A stretch of DNA of 64,000 nt from Amycolatopsis sp. WQ 127309. GTDB lineage: Bacteria; Actinomycetota; Actinomycetes; Mycobacteriales; Pseudonocardiaceae. Positions 52,442-61,491 of this stretch are shown here, in pieces. Position 1 is the stretch's first letter. The number at the start of each line of letters is the position of its first letter. The stretch covers positions 2,728,001 to 2,792,000 of the forward strand of contig NZ_CP095481.1 of the NCBI RefSeq assembly GCF_023023025.1, given 5' to 3'. The position numbers and the translations under genes are program-made. The notes under the pieces are model-generated. The model saw only the letters and a list, made by a program, of their open reading frames with translations, was not told where the DNA came from and made no database searches.

Positions 52442-52846
52442 TTACCTTTCCGCCATCTTGGCGGCTTCGTTGAGCGCGGCGCGCAGCTGTCCGAGCTGGC
52501 CGGACGTCAACCGCGCGGTCTCGCCGGGGGGCGAGACCAGTACCACCTGGTTGTCCTCGACGAAGACCGTCACCGCGCGTTCGCGCTCGATGAGGTCTCC
52601 GCACTGCACCCGCCACACGAGCTGACCGCCTTCGTAGTGGCGGACGGCCGCGGTGCGGGGGTCCACCGCGGCGGCGGGGGTGACCGGACGGACAGGGGAG
52701 ATGGGAGAGACCGCCGGCCGCACGGCACGAGTGGCCGTACCGACATGTCCCCCTGCGAACGAGTCCACGAACTCCACGCCCTTCTCCGCTCTGTCGTCCT
52801 CTTCGAAACTGCCTTCTGCGGCATCGCTTCGTCTTCGCGTTGTCAC
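52442..52846 (-). CDS. Hypothetical protein, small acidic/basic domain
   Basis: 134 residues from GTG 52846. Low-complexity, charged first half with a Pro/Val-rich link (VSPISPVRPVTPAAAVDP), then a compact domain AVRHYEGGQLVWRVQCGDLI, AVTVFVEDNQVVLVSPPGET and LTSGQLGQLRAALNEAAKMA that reads as a beta-sheet plus helix. No known catalytic motif. Paired with 52006-52428 upstream of and divergent from an NsdA-like regulator, so they may be part of a shared regulatory or developmental module. Confidence 0.65.
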   Translation of the reverse strand: MTTRRRSDAAEGSFEEDDRAEKGVEFVDSFAGGHVGTATRAVRPAVSPISPVRPVTPAAAVDPRTAAVRHYEGGQLVWRVQCGDLIERERAVTVFVEDNQVVLVSPPGETARLTSGQLGQLRAALNEAAKMAER

Positions 52847-53037
52847 AGCGCTGCGGTTTTCGTAGCTCTCCGTGATCGCAACCGGTGTCCGGGCGGTGAC
52901 GGAGATCTGACAACTACAGTGAGGTGAAACCGGGTGCGATAGAAGGTCGAAATGGCGTCATAGCGGTGACCGGACTCGGTTCCACGGTAAGCGGTCAACG
53001 GACTTCGCCCGGACCGATCAGGGCGCAGTTCGCCTGG

Positions 53038-53067
53038 TTCACAAGGTTCGGCAGCTTTGCTTACGCT
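53038..53067 (+). promoter_or_regulatory. Probable promoter of the XRE-TPR gene
   Basis: TTCACA (53038-53043), 18-base spacer, TACGCT (53062-53067); the ATG at 53106 lies 39 bases on, behind GTGGAGGGG. Confidence 0.5.
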
Positions 53068-53105
53068 GATTCACAGACGCCCGACCGGACAGTGGAGGGG
53101 GCGCG

Positions 53106-54491
53106 ATGGACGCCAGTAACGGTGGCAGTGCCGATGCCCGGCAGAGCCACGCCGTTCCCGCTGACGCGTGGGAGCAGCCCGAGATGAGAGCTGCGCTCGC
53201 CGCCCGTGAGATCAGCGCCGTCTACCGGCTCCTTCGCAAGCACGGTGTCTCGCAGCGCCAGATCGCCGCGATGACCGGCCAGTCCCAGTCCGAGGTGTCG
53301 GAGATCCTCAAGGGTCGCCAGGTCATGGCCTACGACGTCCTCACCAGGATCGCCGACGGCCTGGGTGTCCCGCGTGGATACATGGGCCTCGCCTACGACG
53401 AGGCCACGGCGATACGCGTCGTCGGCTCCGCCGACGGCCAGCAGGCTGAGGAGGACGAGTCCGTGAAGCGACGGAGGTTCCTCGCGCACGCCGCCCAGGT
53501 CACGATGGGTGCGGCGGTGTTCGGTCCGGAATCGGGCACGTGGTCGGCGGGACCGGCGCGAACGCCCGCTCCCGGGCGCATCGGGATGACCGACGTGCGC
53601 CAGGTGGAAGCCGCGACGCGCGCGCTGCGCGCCCTGGACTACCAGTACGGCGGCGGGTTCTGCCGCGACGCCGTCGTGGCGCAGCTGTCCTGGGGCCAGC
53701 AGATGCTGGAGTCCAACGGCACCGACCTGGTCAAGAACCGGCTCTACGTGGCGCTCGCCGACCTGCACTCGCTGGCCGGCTGGACGTCGTTCGACACCGG
53801 GCTGATGGACTCCGCCCGCGGCCACTTCGCGAACGCGCTGGACCTGGCCAAGCAGGGCGAGAACCACCCGCTGGTGGCCAACGTGCTCTACCGCATGGGC
53901 CGCGTCTACCTGCACCAGGACGCCCCGAACGACGCGCTGAAGCTGTTCCAGCTCGGCCAGATCGCCGCCCAGGAATCGGGCTCCGAGCTGGCGGTCTCCG
54001 TGCTCTGCGCGAACGAGGCCTGGGCCTACGCGATGATGGGCAACGAGGAGCAGGCGGTGAAGCTGCTCGGCCGGAGCAAGGACGAGTTCGAGCGCGCCAA
54101 CCTGGCCGAAGCCGAGTCGTGGGTGAAGTTCTTCACCGAGACCGACGTCTACGCCATGGTCGGTACCGTCCACACGGTCCTCGCGCAGAAGAACGCCGAG
54201 CACACCAAGTTCGCGATCCCCGCGCTGACCAGGGCCGTCGACTCCTACGACGACGAGATGGCCCGCTCCAAGACGTTCATGCTGAGCGCGCTGGCCACGA
54301 ACCACCTGCTGGACGGCGACCTCGACCACGGCTCCAAGGTCGGCGGCAAGGCCATCGACTGCGCCGAGGGCATCAAGTCCGAGCGCGTGAAGGACCGGAT
54401 GCGGCCCCTGCAGGAAGAGGCCGAGCGCCGCCGCAACAACGCCGACGCCCGTGACCTCGCCGATCGCCTCCACGCTTTCTACGCCGCGTAA
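53106..54491 (+). CDS. XRE-family regulator with C-terminal TPR-like repeats (NsdA-like)
   Basis: 461 residues. HTH near 45-90: RKHGVSQRQIAAMTGQSQSE, VSEILKGRQVMAYDVLTRIA, then GVPRGYMGLAYD. After a linker with KRRRFLAHAAQV, the rest is helical repeats (LYVALADLHSLAGWTSFDTG, ANVLYRMGRVYLHQD, AVSVLCANEAWAYAMMG) typical of TPR domains. Such proteins repress sporulation and antibiotic genes in Streptomyces (NsdA); this one may do similar. The 3-prime end overlaps the next gene by 41 bases. Confidence 0.85.
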   Translation: MDASNGGSADARQSHAVPADAWEQPEMRAALAAREISAVYRLLRKHGVSQRQIAAMTGQSQSEVSEILKGRQVMAYDVLTRIADGLGVPRGYMGLAYDEATAIRVVGSADGQQAEEDESVKRRRFLAHAAQVTMGAAVFGPESGTWSAGPARTPAPGRIGMTDVRQVEAATRALRALDYQYGGGFCRDAVVAQLSWGQQMLESNGTDLVKNRLYVALADLHSLAGWTSFDTGLMDSARGHFANALDLAKQGENHPLVANVLYRMGRVYLHQDAPNDALKLFQLGQIAAQESGSELAVSVLCANEAWAYAMMGNEEQAVKLLGRSKDEFERANLAEAESWVKFFTETDVYAMVGTVHTVLAQKNAEHTKFAIPALTRAVDSYDDEMARSKTFMLSALATNHLLDGDLDHGSKVGGKAIDCAEGIKSERVKDRMRPLQEEAERRRNNADARDLADRLHAFYAA

Positions 54492-55392
54492 CGCCGGAAC
54501 CGTCTTGGACGGACGGTTCACCCCGGAGAAGCTGCGCGGCGTGCTGGCGGAGACCTGCGCGCTGCTCGGCCTCGACCCCACCGGCGCGCGGCTGCTGCGG
54601 TTCACCAACAACGCGGTGTACGCGCTGGTCACGGCCCCCGTCGTGGTTCGGATCGTCGGCTCGACCCGGCTTCGGCACCGCGTCGGGACCGTGGTCACCG
54701 TCGCCCGCCACTTCGAAGAGCACGGCGTCCCGGCAATCCGGCTGCTCGGCGGCGTCGAGCAGCCGATGGCGGTCGGCGAGCACCTCGTGACCGTGTGGCA
54801 CCAGGTGTCGAGCATCGGCCGGCCGGCGTCCCCGGCCGACCTGGCTCGCCTGCTGAGCCAGGTGCACGCCCTCCCCGCGCCCGACGGCCTCGCCGGGTGG
54901 GCGCCGTTCGCCGCCGTGCGGGCCCGGGTGTCCGACGCCGAGGAGATCAGCGCCGCCGACCGCGCGTTCCTGCTGGACCGCTGCGCCGAGCTCGAGGCCG
55001 CGCTGGCCGGCCTGGAGTTCCCGCTGCCCCGGGGCCTGGTCCACGGCGACGCGTACCCCGGCAACGTCATCCCGGGCCCGGACGGGCCGGTGCTCTGCGA
55101 CTTCGACTCCTCGTGCGTCGGCCCGCCGGAATGGGACCTGACGCCGCTCGCCGTCGGCCGTGAGCGGTTCGGGGACCCGCCGGTGCAGTACCGGACGTTC
55201 GCCGCGGCCTACGGCTTCGACGTGACGTCCTGGCCCGGTTTCGCCGTGCTGCGGGGGATCCGCGAACTGAAGCTGACGACCAGCGTGCTGCCCATCCTGC
55301 GCAGCCGGCCCCAGGTGCGGCCGGAGCTCTTCCGCCGGTTGGACGATCTCCGGCACGGCCGGACGGACGTCCGGTGGACGCGTTACCGCTGA
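54451..55392 (+). CDS. Aminoglycoside phosphotransferase (APH)-fold kinase
   Basis: 313 residues from GTG 54451. Kinase-like APH fold: LRFTNNAVYALVTAPVVVRI (nucleotide loop and beta strands), catalytic HGDAYPGNVI and metal-binding CDFDSSCVGPPEWDL. Phosphorylates a small molecule; aminoglycoside resistance is not implied. GTG choice follows the frame with best coding match; a TTG at a later position is possible. Coupled to the NsdA-like gene by overlap. Confidence 0.85.
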   Translation: MTSPIASTLSTPRNAGTVLDGRFTPEKLRGVLAETCALLGLDPTGARLLRFTNNAVYALVTAPVVVRIVGSTRLRHRVGTVVTVARHFEEHGVPAIRLLGGVEQPMAVGEHLVTVWHQVSSIGRPASPADLARLLSQVHALPAPDGLAGWAPFAAVRARVSDAEEISAADRAFLLDRCAELEAALAGLEFPLPRGLVHGDAYPGNVIPGPDGPVLCDFDSSCVGPPEWDLTPLAVGRERFGDPPVQYRTFAAAYGFDVTSWPGFAVLRGIRELKLTTSVLPILRSRPQVRPELFRRLDDLRHGRTDVRWTRYR

Positions 55393-55401
55393 GCGGACGC
55401 T

Positions 55402-55416
55402 GTCACATCATGTGAC
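55402..55416. repeat. Palindrome GTCACAT-C-ATGTGAC
   Basis: Perfect 15-base palindrome 9 bases after the kinase stop, in the 211-base gap between convergent genes. It may be a weak terminator or a protein site. A 65-codon frame at 55435-55632 is not credible. The rest of the gap shows nothing else. Confidence 0.5.
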
Positions 55417-55603
55417 CGGCGCCACACCCTGCACGTGCATTCGACGACCGCGGATGACCGTTCGTCGCTTACGGAATGTCGTCTGCTCACGGTAGAAAGT
55501 TCTGCCCGACCGGTCACCTCCAATGGATGCCCAGTCATTCCAATGCGCAAGTTGCAGCTACACGCCGTGACTCCGCATCGGTTCTACCTGCATTGGCACG
55601 CGT

Positions 55604-56632
55604 TCAAGACGCGACGACCGGTGCGCGCGTGAGCACGACGGCGAAGCCGAACGCCAATCCCATGACGGTCAGCTCGAGCGTCGCCCACGAGGCGAGCGCC
55701 GTCCGGTTGTGCCGGACGATCTGGGGCATCAGCCGCCAGCGGACGTTCGCGCCGAGCAGCGCGATCACCCCGGTGCAGGCGAGCTTGAGGATGAGCAGCT
55801 GCCCGTACGGCGTCGTGAAGATCGCCGCCCAGAACCCGATGGTCGGGTTGAGCGAGATCTCGATGAGGCCGTTGAACAGGCCGGTCGCCGCCGAGATGAT
55901 CAGGCAGAGCGTCGCCAGCTTCGAGAACCGGGGCATCGCGTGCGCCAGCAGCGTCCGGTTCGCGACGAGCAGCACGGCCATCGCGCCGAGGCCGCCGGTC
56001 CAGGCGACGGCGCTCATGACGTGCAGCTCCATCGAGATCATCGTGTAGTCGTGGTAGCTCCAGTTCGACGCGTGCCCGGTGACCGGCAGCGGCAGCAGCG
56101 CGAACAGGCCGAGCCCGACGCGGACCTCGGCGGGGATCTTCTCGCCGTAGCGCAGGGCGAGCGCGCCGATCCCGGCGTGCGCCAGGGCCAGCACGGCGAC
56201 GATGACGAGCGCCTTCCCGGCGCCGACGTTCGCGATGTAGCCGCCGATGTCGGACGCCGTGAGCGTCGAGGTGCCCGGTTTGTACTCCGCGGTCTGCAGG
56301 ATCAGCGTGACGACGGCGGTCGTGGCCCAGACGAGCGCGGCCGCGACGCCGGCCGGGCGGGCCAGCCGCATGATCGGCTCGGTGAGCTTCGGCCGGTCGT
56401 ACCCGACGAGCACCGACAGCAGCGCGAGCCCGATCGTCGTGACCGCGGACAGGTCGAGCAGCACGCGGACGATCGGGATGCCGGCCGAGACCACCGCGCT
56501 GGGTTCCACCACGCCGGGGACCGGGGTGCTGGCGGTGAGCGCGACGCCGATGAGGGCGCCGAGCAGCCCCGCCGTCACCATGCAGAGCAGCGTGACGTAG
56601 CGGGGCTTGGTGGTGGTCTCGGCCTGAGTCAT
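55604..56632 (-). CDS. copD: Copper resistance protein CopD family membrane protein
   Basis: 342 residues, 8-9 membrane helices. CopD-like signals: GHASNWSYHDYTMISMELH and VMSAVAWTGGLGAMAVL with conserved His/Trp in helices, and TTPYGQLLILKLACTGVIALLGANVRW near the C-terminus. In the family it moves copper across the membrane with CopC. It follows copC at a 4-base gap. Confidence 0.9.
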   Translation of the reverse strand: MTQAETTTKPRYVTLLCMVTAGLLGALIGVALTASTPVPGVVEPSAVVSAGIPIVRVLLDLSAVTTIGLALLSVLVGYDRPKLTEPIMRLARPAGVAAALVWATTAVVTLILQTAEYKPGTSTLTASDIGGYIANVGAGKALVIVAVLALAHAGIGALALRYGEKIPAEVRVGLGLFALLPLPVTGHASNWSYHDYTMISMELHVMSAVAWTGGLGAMAVLLVANRTLLAHAMPRFSKLATLCLIISAATGLFNGLIEISLNPTIGFWAAIFTTPYGQLLILKLACTGVIALLGANVRWRLMPQIVRHNRTALASWATLELTVMGLAFGFAVVLTRAPVVAS

Positions 56633-56636
56633 CGCG

Positions 56637-57188
56637 TCAGTTCTTCTCTTCCACGGCCCGGCCCGACCGCAGGGCGACGACCAGCCCGATCGCCAGCAGG
56701 ACGACCGCGCCGGCGATCCACACCCAGATCGGCACCCCGGTGGACGACGACTGCGACGTCGCCTGCGAGGAGGAGCCGCCGGGCGACTTCGCCGCGTCCA
56801 CGGTCGCCGGCGTGCCGGTGCCCGCGGCGGTGAGGGTGAACGTCAGCTCGCCGGTCACCGGGTGGCCGTCCGCGGACAGCACCCGGTAGCCGATCGTGTA
56901 CTTCCCGGCCGGTCCGAGCGGCCGCAGCGGCGCGCTGATGACGTTGTTCACCACGCTGATCGGTCCCTCGGCCCACTGGCCGCCGCCGGGTCCGGTCACC
57001 GCGATCTGGTTGACGTCCGCGCCCTGCACGTACTGGTCGAACGTCAAGCTGACCTTCTGCGGCCCGGCGGCGACGGACGAGCCGTTCGCCGGGTCCGCGG
57101 AGATCAGCACGTTGTGCGCCAGCGCCGGGGTGGCCGTGCCGAGCACGGCCACCACCGTCAACGCCAGCGCCACGAGCGCTTTCCGCAT
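56637..57188 (-). CDS. copC: Copper-binding periplasmic protein CopC
   Basis: 183 residues from ATG 57188, directly after the TAA of the upstream gene. Signal peptide ending TPALA, so mature His1 starts HNVLISADPANGSSV, as expected for CopC where the N-terminal amine and His bind Cu(II). A second conserved site is in VLSADGHPVTGELTF. C-terminal membrane helix (PIWVWIAGAVVLLAIGLVVAL) anchors it outside the membrane. Supplies copper to CopD. Confidence 0.93.
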   Translation of the reverse strand: MRKALVALALTVVAVLGTATPALAHNVLISADPANGSSVAAGPQKVSLTFDQYVQGADVNQIAVTGPGGGQWAEGPISVVNNVISAPLRPLGPAGKYTIGYRVLSADGHPVTGELTFTLTAAGTGTPATVDAAKSPGGSSSQATSQSSSTGVPIWVWIAGAVVLLAIGLVVALRSGRAVEEKN

Positions 57189-57953
57189 TTAGCTGGCGCC
57201 TCCCGGCTTCGCTGTGGCCTTGCGGGCCCGGATGGTCGCGCCGGCCCCGACACCGAGACCGATCGCGCCCACGAGCAGGCCGGCCCCGCCGAGCCAGCGC
57301 GCGGTGCTGTCCGACGTCGACGACGCCGCGGCTTCAGTGTGCTCGCCGGTGGTCGACGCGGTGTTCGCGCCCATCCCGGCGTGCTCGTCGCCGTCGGCGG
57401 CCTTCGCGGCCAGCTTGACGACCGGCGCCGGGTGCTCCGGTTCTTCGCCACTGGCCGGGGTCGGCTGGTTCCAGTCGACGACCTTGCCGTCGCTGTAGGT
57501 CTGGTGGGCCGGGAACTCGACCTCGTCCACGTTGGACGGCAGCGGGCCGAAGCTGACCTCGAACTCCTGGTAGTCGGTGGACTTGAGCTCGCTGCCCGGC
57601 GCCGCGGTCCACGTCACCGCGGTGACGGCCTCGGTGATCTGCGTGCCGTTGTCCTTGGTGATCGGGGTCGGCAGCTTCGACTTGGTCACGTTCGCGGTCC
57701 AGCCGGGCACCGGCTTGGTGCGCACCGAGCCGATGCCGTAGTCCGCCTTGAAGTCGACGGCGACCTTGGTGGTCATCGTGGTCGGCTCTTCGCTCGGCAC
57801 GCGGAACACGATCGCCGCGTAGCCGCCCTTCGTCGGCTGGGCGCCGTAGACGTTGGCGGTGACGTGCGCGGAGGCGACGCCGGTGCCGAGGAGACCGGCG
57901 ACACCGATGGTGGCGGCGAGGAAACCGGCGCGCTTGAAGACGTGCTGGGACAT
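57189..57953 (-). CDS. YcnI-like copper-binding protein (DUF1775)
   Basis: 254 residues. Signal peptide ending GVASA, mature His1 of HVTANVYGAQPTKGGYA, the copper-binding N-terminus of YcnI proteins. Family strands: AIVFRVPSEEPTTMTTKVAV, VRTKPVPGWTANV, SFGPLPSNVDEVEFPAHQTY, VVDWNQP. A His/Glu/Ser-rich linker and a C-terminal membrane helix follow. First gene of the copper operon. Confidence 0.92.
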   Translation of the reverse strand: MSQHVFKRAGFLAATIGVAGLLGTGVASAHVTANVYGAQPTKGGYAAIVFRVPSEEPTTMTTKVAVDFKADYGIGSVRTKPVPGWTANVTKSKLPTPITKDNGTQITEAVTAVTWTAAPGSELKSTDYQEFEVSFGPLPSNVDEVEFPAHQTYSDGKVVDWNQPTPASGEEPEHPAPVVKLAAKAADGDEHAGMGANTASTTGEHTEAAASSTSDSTARWLGGAGLLVGAIGLGVGAGATIRARKATAKPGGAS

Positions 57954-58027
57954 GCGTTCACTCCTGATGAACTCAAAAAGGGGACAGCGAACTCGGGGGT
58001 TCGCTGGTGCGGGGGAAGAAGCTCGGT

Positions 58028-58573
58028 TCAGGAGTGGGCGGGCGGGCCGCGCCGCCCGCGGATCCGGCGCAGGTCGACGCCGACGAGGTGGCTCGGCGCC
58101 GCGGTGCGGGCCGGGACGAGCGAGGCGGCCGCGACCGGCACCGGCAGCGGGCCGAGCAGCCGCGGCAGGATCGCCCGCAACGCGGCCAGCAGGGCGACCA
58201 GCGTCTCGTCCGCGCGGGCGAGCAGGAGCGCCGTGACCACGGTCGCGACGGCGTGCGCGGTGACCATGCCGAGGCTTTCGGTGCCCGGCATGGCGTACAT
58301 GTCGTGGTGCTCGGCGAGCGTCGTGAGCAGCAGGTGCATCACGAGCTGGGCCGCGCCCAGGAGGCCGATGGTGGCGAGCGGGCCGCGGGCCTTGCGGGCC
58401 AGCGCGGTCGCCGTCCAGCCGAACAGGCCGCTGAGCAGCACGGTCATCGCCGGATCCGGCAGCCCGCCGTCGGCGAGCCGGTGCGCGGTAACGGTGAGCG
58501 CACCCGCGGTCACCGCGAGCAACACGCCGCGAGTAGCACCCAGCACGGCGGGACGCCGTCCTGAAGTGCTCAT
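58028..58573 (-). CDS. Hypothetical membrane protein in the copper cluster
   Basis: 181 residues from ATG 58573 (the longer frame from 58633 has no ribosome site). Four to five hydrophobic helices: GVLLAVTAGALTVTA, TVLLSGLFGWTATALA, TIGLLGAAQLVMHLLLTTLAEHHDMYAM (His and Met rich, possibly metal-binding), VTAHAVATVVTALLLA. Family not recognised. Lies 74 bases upstream of the copper operon on the same strand and may be co-transcribed. Confidence 0.65.
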   Translation of the reverse strand: MSTSGRRPAVLGATRGVLLAVTAGALTVTAHRLADGGLPDPAMTVLLSGLFGWTATALARKARGPLATIGLLGAAQLVMHLLLTTLAEHHDMYAMPGTESLGMVTAHAVATVVTALLLARADETLVALLAALRAILPRLLGPLPVPVAAASLVPARTAAPSHLVGVDLRRIRGRRGPPAHS

Positions 58574-58653
58574 GGCGAACACTCTAAGCGACTCCCCGAC
58601 GGGTGATTTGGTGATCCCGTCAACTGAGCACACGTGGAGTTCACGGCTCCCGA

Positions 58654-58754
58654 ACGTGATCGGTTCAACGGTGCCATCGCCGGGCTCCGCCCCGGGCCGG
58701 GGGCTCCGCCACCCGGAACCCCCGAAAAAACCGGCCTTTTGTTGCCGATCACGT
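58654..58754. repeat. Long nested inverted-repeat element
   Basis: Outer arms ACGTGATCGG(tt)CAAC and GTTGCCGATCACGT pair over 14 bases with a 2-base bulge. Inside are GC-rich stems such as CCGGGCTCCGCCCCGGG and CCGGGGGCTCCGCCACCCGG and a run of A's. It looks like a MITE- or REP-like element in the 320-base gap 58574-58893. No gene is seen there. Confidence 0.6.
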
Positions 58755-58893
58755 CCGGATACGGAACGGTGTCGGAATCAATGAGGCCTGGAACGGGGGT
58801 TTGGCTTCGGCGCACGGTGGGTACTGAGCCGTCGGTCAGGAGCTAGCCCGTTCGGGTGAAGCCTCACGGACGCGGGCGGGAGTGCGGACACGG

Positions 58894-59541
58894 ATGAATC
58901 TCTTCGAGTACATCTCGGACCGGGCGAGCAAGTTGTGGTTGGAGGCCTACCTGCACACCAGCCTGGTGGTGCAGTGCACGATCCTCGCGGCGGTGCTCGG
59001 CGTGCTGATCGGGGTGGCGGTCTACCGCAGCCCGATCGGTTCGGCGCTCGCCACCGCACTGGCCAGCACGATCCTGACGGTGCCGTCCTTCGCCCTCCTG
59101 GGGCTGCTGATCCCGATCTCCGGGCTCGGTCCGACGACCGCTGTCATCGCGCTGGTGCTCTACGGCCTCCTGCCGATCGTCCGTAACACCATCGTGGGGC
59201 TCGACGGCGTCGACCCCGCGATCACCGATGCCGCGCGCGGCATCGGGATGAGCCGGTTCGGCGTGCTGACCCGGGTCGAGCTGCGCCTGGCCTGGCCGGC
59301 GATCCTCACCGGGATGCGGGTCTCCACGCAGATGCTGATGGGCATCGCGGTGATCTCGGCCTACGCGAAGGGCCCCGGCCTCGGCGCCGAGGTCTTCTCC
59401 GGGCTCACGAACGCGGGGAGCACGAACTCCCTGAACCAAGCCGTCACCGGCACGGTCGGGGTCGTCATCCTCGCCCTGATCCTCGACGGCGTCTACGTCC
59501 TGATCAAGCGCTTCACCATCTCGAGGGGTGTCCGTGGCTGA
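58894..59541 (+). CDS. Osmolyte/choline-type ABC importer permease (OpuBB/ProW family)
   Basis: 215 residues from ATG 58894; GTG 58882 would add four residues. Five to six helices with IVRNTIVGLDGVDPAITDAARGIGMS, the EAA-like loop of the ProW/OpuB permeases. First of four overlapping genes for a glycine betaine/choline/carnitine-type system. Compatible-solute uptake under osmotic stress is the family role; the true substrate is unknown. Confidence 0.9.
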   Translation: MNLFEYISDRASKLWLEAYLHTSLVVQCTILAAVLGVLIGVAVYRSPIGSALATALASTILTVPSFALLGLLIPISGLGPTTAVIALVLYGLLPIVRNTIVGLDGVDPAITDAARGIGMSRFGVLTRVELRLAWPAILTGMRVSTQMLMGIAVISAYAKGPGLGAEVFSGLTNAGSTNSLNQAVTGTVGVVILALILDGVYVLIKRFTISRGVRG

Positions 59542-60715
59542 GAACGCTGTGACCGAAGAAAACGGCGTCTCCGGCGTCGAGATCGAACTGGAGCACGTCA
59601 CCAAGAAGTACGCCGGGACCCGCGAAGCCGCCGTCGACGACTTCTCCATGGTCGTGCCCGCCGGCAAGATCGTCGTCTTCGTCGGCCCGTCCGGCTGCGG
59701 CAAGACCACCACGATGCGGATGATCAACCGGCTGATCGAGCCGACGTCCGGCCGGATCACCATCGGCGGCGACGACGCGCTCAAGCTGGACGTCGACACC
59801 CTGCGCCGCCGGATCGGCTACGCGATCCAGCAGGCCGGGCTCTTCCCGCACTTCACCGTCGCGCAGAACATCGGGGTCGTGCCGGGCCTGCTCGGCTGGG
59901 ACAAGCAGAAGGTCAACGACCGGGTCGAGGAGATGATGGACCTGGTCGGCCTCGACGCGGCCGACTTCCGCGACCGCTTCCCGCGGCAGCTCTCCGGTGG
60001 TCAGCAGCAGCGTGTCGGCGTCGCCCGCGCGCTGGCGGCCGACCCGCCGGTGCTGCTGATGGACGAGCCGTTCGGCGCGGTCGACCCGATCACCCGCGGC
60101 AACCTCCAGGACGAGCTCCTGCGGCTGCAGACGGAGCTGAAGAAGACCATCGTCTTCGTCACGCACGACTTCGACGAGGCCGTGAAGCTCGGCGACAAGA
60201 TCGCGGTGCTGGGCAACCAGTCGTCGATCCTGCAGTACGACACGCCCGAGGCGATCCTGGCGAACCCGGCCAACGACACGGTCGCCGGGTTCGTCGGCGC
60301 CGGAGCGTCGCTGAAGCAGCTGACGCTGCTGCGGGTCCGCGACGTCGAGCTCCAGCAGGACGCGCTGACCGCGACGGTCGACGACGACCCGGCCGAGGTC
60401 CGCAAGAAGCTCGAAGACCAGCGCAAGCACTTCGCACTGGTCCTCGACCAGCGCAAGCGGCCGATCCGCTGGGCGCACGTGCGCGAGCTGACGTCGGCGT
60501 CGTCACTGGCGACCGCCGGCCGGCCGCTGCGAGACATCGTCAGCCTGCAGTCGACGCTGCAGGACGCGCTCGAGGCGATGCTCGCCGAGGGCGGTTCGGT
60601 GCCGGTGACCGGTGCGCGCGGGGAGTACGCGGGCACCATCCAGCTGGACACCGTGATCGCGACCATCCAGCACCTGCGTGAAGAGCACACGAACGGTGAG
60701 GAGGTGTCCGCATGA
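59534..60715 (+). CDS. Osmolyte ABC importer ATPase (OpuBA/ProV family) with CBS domains
   Basis: 393 residues from GTG 59534 (GAGGGG 6 bases upstream; GTG 59528 is the alternative). Walker A GPSGCGKTT, Q-loop IQQAGLFPHFTV, signature LSGGQQQRV, Walker B VLLMDEPFGAVD, switch VTHDFDEAV. A C-terminal region (residues ~285-385: RWAHVRELTSASS, LEAMLAEGGSVPVTG) is CBS-like and in relatives senses ionic strength. Overlaps both neighbours. Confidence 0.93.
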   Translation: MAENAVTEENGVSGVEIELEHVTKKYAGTREAAVDDFSMVVPAGKIVVFVGPSGCGKTTTMRMINRLIEPTSGRITIGGDDALKLDVDTLRRRIGYAIQQAGLFPHFTVAQNIGVVPGLLGWDKQKVNDRVEEMMDLVGLDAADFRDRFPRQLSGGQQQRVGVARALAADPPVLLMDEPFGAVDPITRGNLQDELLRLQTELKKTIVFVTHDFDEAVKLGDKIAVLGNQSSILQYDTPEAILANPANDTVAGFVGAGASLKQLTLLRVRDVELQQDALTATVDDDPAEVRKKLEDQRKHFALVLDQRKRPIRWAHVRELTSASSLATAGRPLRDIVSLQSTLQDALEAMLAEGGSVPVTGARGEYAGTIQLDTVIATIQHLREEHTNGEEVSA

Positions 60716-61491
60716 CCGCTGCCGTCGATACCGGTTTTTCCACCGAGTCCGGCTCCAAGCGCGCGGAACGCGTCCGGCTGTTCGCGCAGCCCGCCGTGGT
60801 GCTGGTGATCGTCGCCGTGACCCTGATCTGGGTGTTCTCGAGCGGCTTGACCGCGACCGAGAAGGAGACGCTCAACGCCTCTTCGCTGTTCACAGCGCTG
60901 GGTGACCACGTCTTGATGACGCTGGTGGTGACCGCGATCGTCGTACTGGTCGCGGTGCCGCTCGGGGTGATCGTGACGCGGCCGTGGGCGCGGTTCCTCG
61001 CGCCGATCTTCCTGGCGATCGCGAACATCGGCCAGGCCGCGCCCGCGCTCGGCGTGCTGGTGCTGTGGTTCATCGTCACCGGCGCGACCGGCGGGCTGTG
61101 GGTGGCGGCGCTGCCGCTGGCCTTCTACTCGCTGCTGCCGGTGCTGCGGAACACGATGGTCGGCATCCAGCAGGTCGACGAGTCGCTGATCGACGCGGGC
61201 CGCGGCATCGGGATGTCGGCGAGCGCGGTGCTGTTCCGCGTCGAGATGCCGCTGGCCGTCCCGCTGATCCTGGCCGGCCTGCGCACCTCACTGGTGCTGG
61301 CGGTCGGCACCGCGACGTTCGGCATGTTCGTCAACGCCGGCGGGTTCGGGCTGCTCATCGACACCGGGTACAAGCTGAACCTGACCTCGGTGCTGGTCAC
61401 CGGTTCGGTGCTGGCCGTGGCGCTCGCGCTGCTGGTCGACTGGCTCGGCGCGGTCGCCGAACAGTTCTTCGGACCGAAGGGGCTGCGATGA
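60712..61491 (+). CDS. Osmolyte ABC importer permease (OpuBD/ProW family)
   Basis: 259 residues. Extra N-terminal segment and helix (VVLVIVAVTLIWVFSSGL), then five helices and the loop VLRNTMVGIQQVDESLIDAGRGIGMSASAV. Paralogue of 58894-59541; the pair forms a heterodimeric channel. ATGA overlap with the ATPase gene and with the substrate-binding gene. Confidence 0.92.
   Translation: MTAAVDTGFSTESGSKRAERVRLFAQPAVVLVIVAVTLIWVFSSGLTATEKETLNASSLFTALGDHVLMTLVVTAIVVLVAVPLGVIVTRPWARFLAPIFLAIANIGQAAPALGVLVLWFIVTGATGGLWVAALPLAFYSLLPVLRNTMVGIQQVDESLIDAGRGIGMSASAVLFRVEMPLAVPLILAGLRTSLVLAVGTATFGMFVNAGGFGLLIDTGYKLNLTSVLVTGSVLAVALALLVDWLGAVAEQFFGPKGLR

Noticed and set aside
55435..55632. 65-residue plus-strand hypothetical protein
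   Set aside because: Starts in a palindrome-rich intergenic gap, overlaps the 3-prime end of copD on the other strand, and shows no coding signals.
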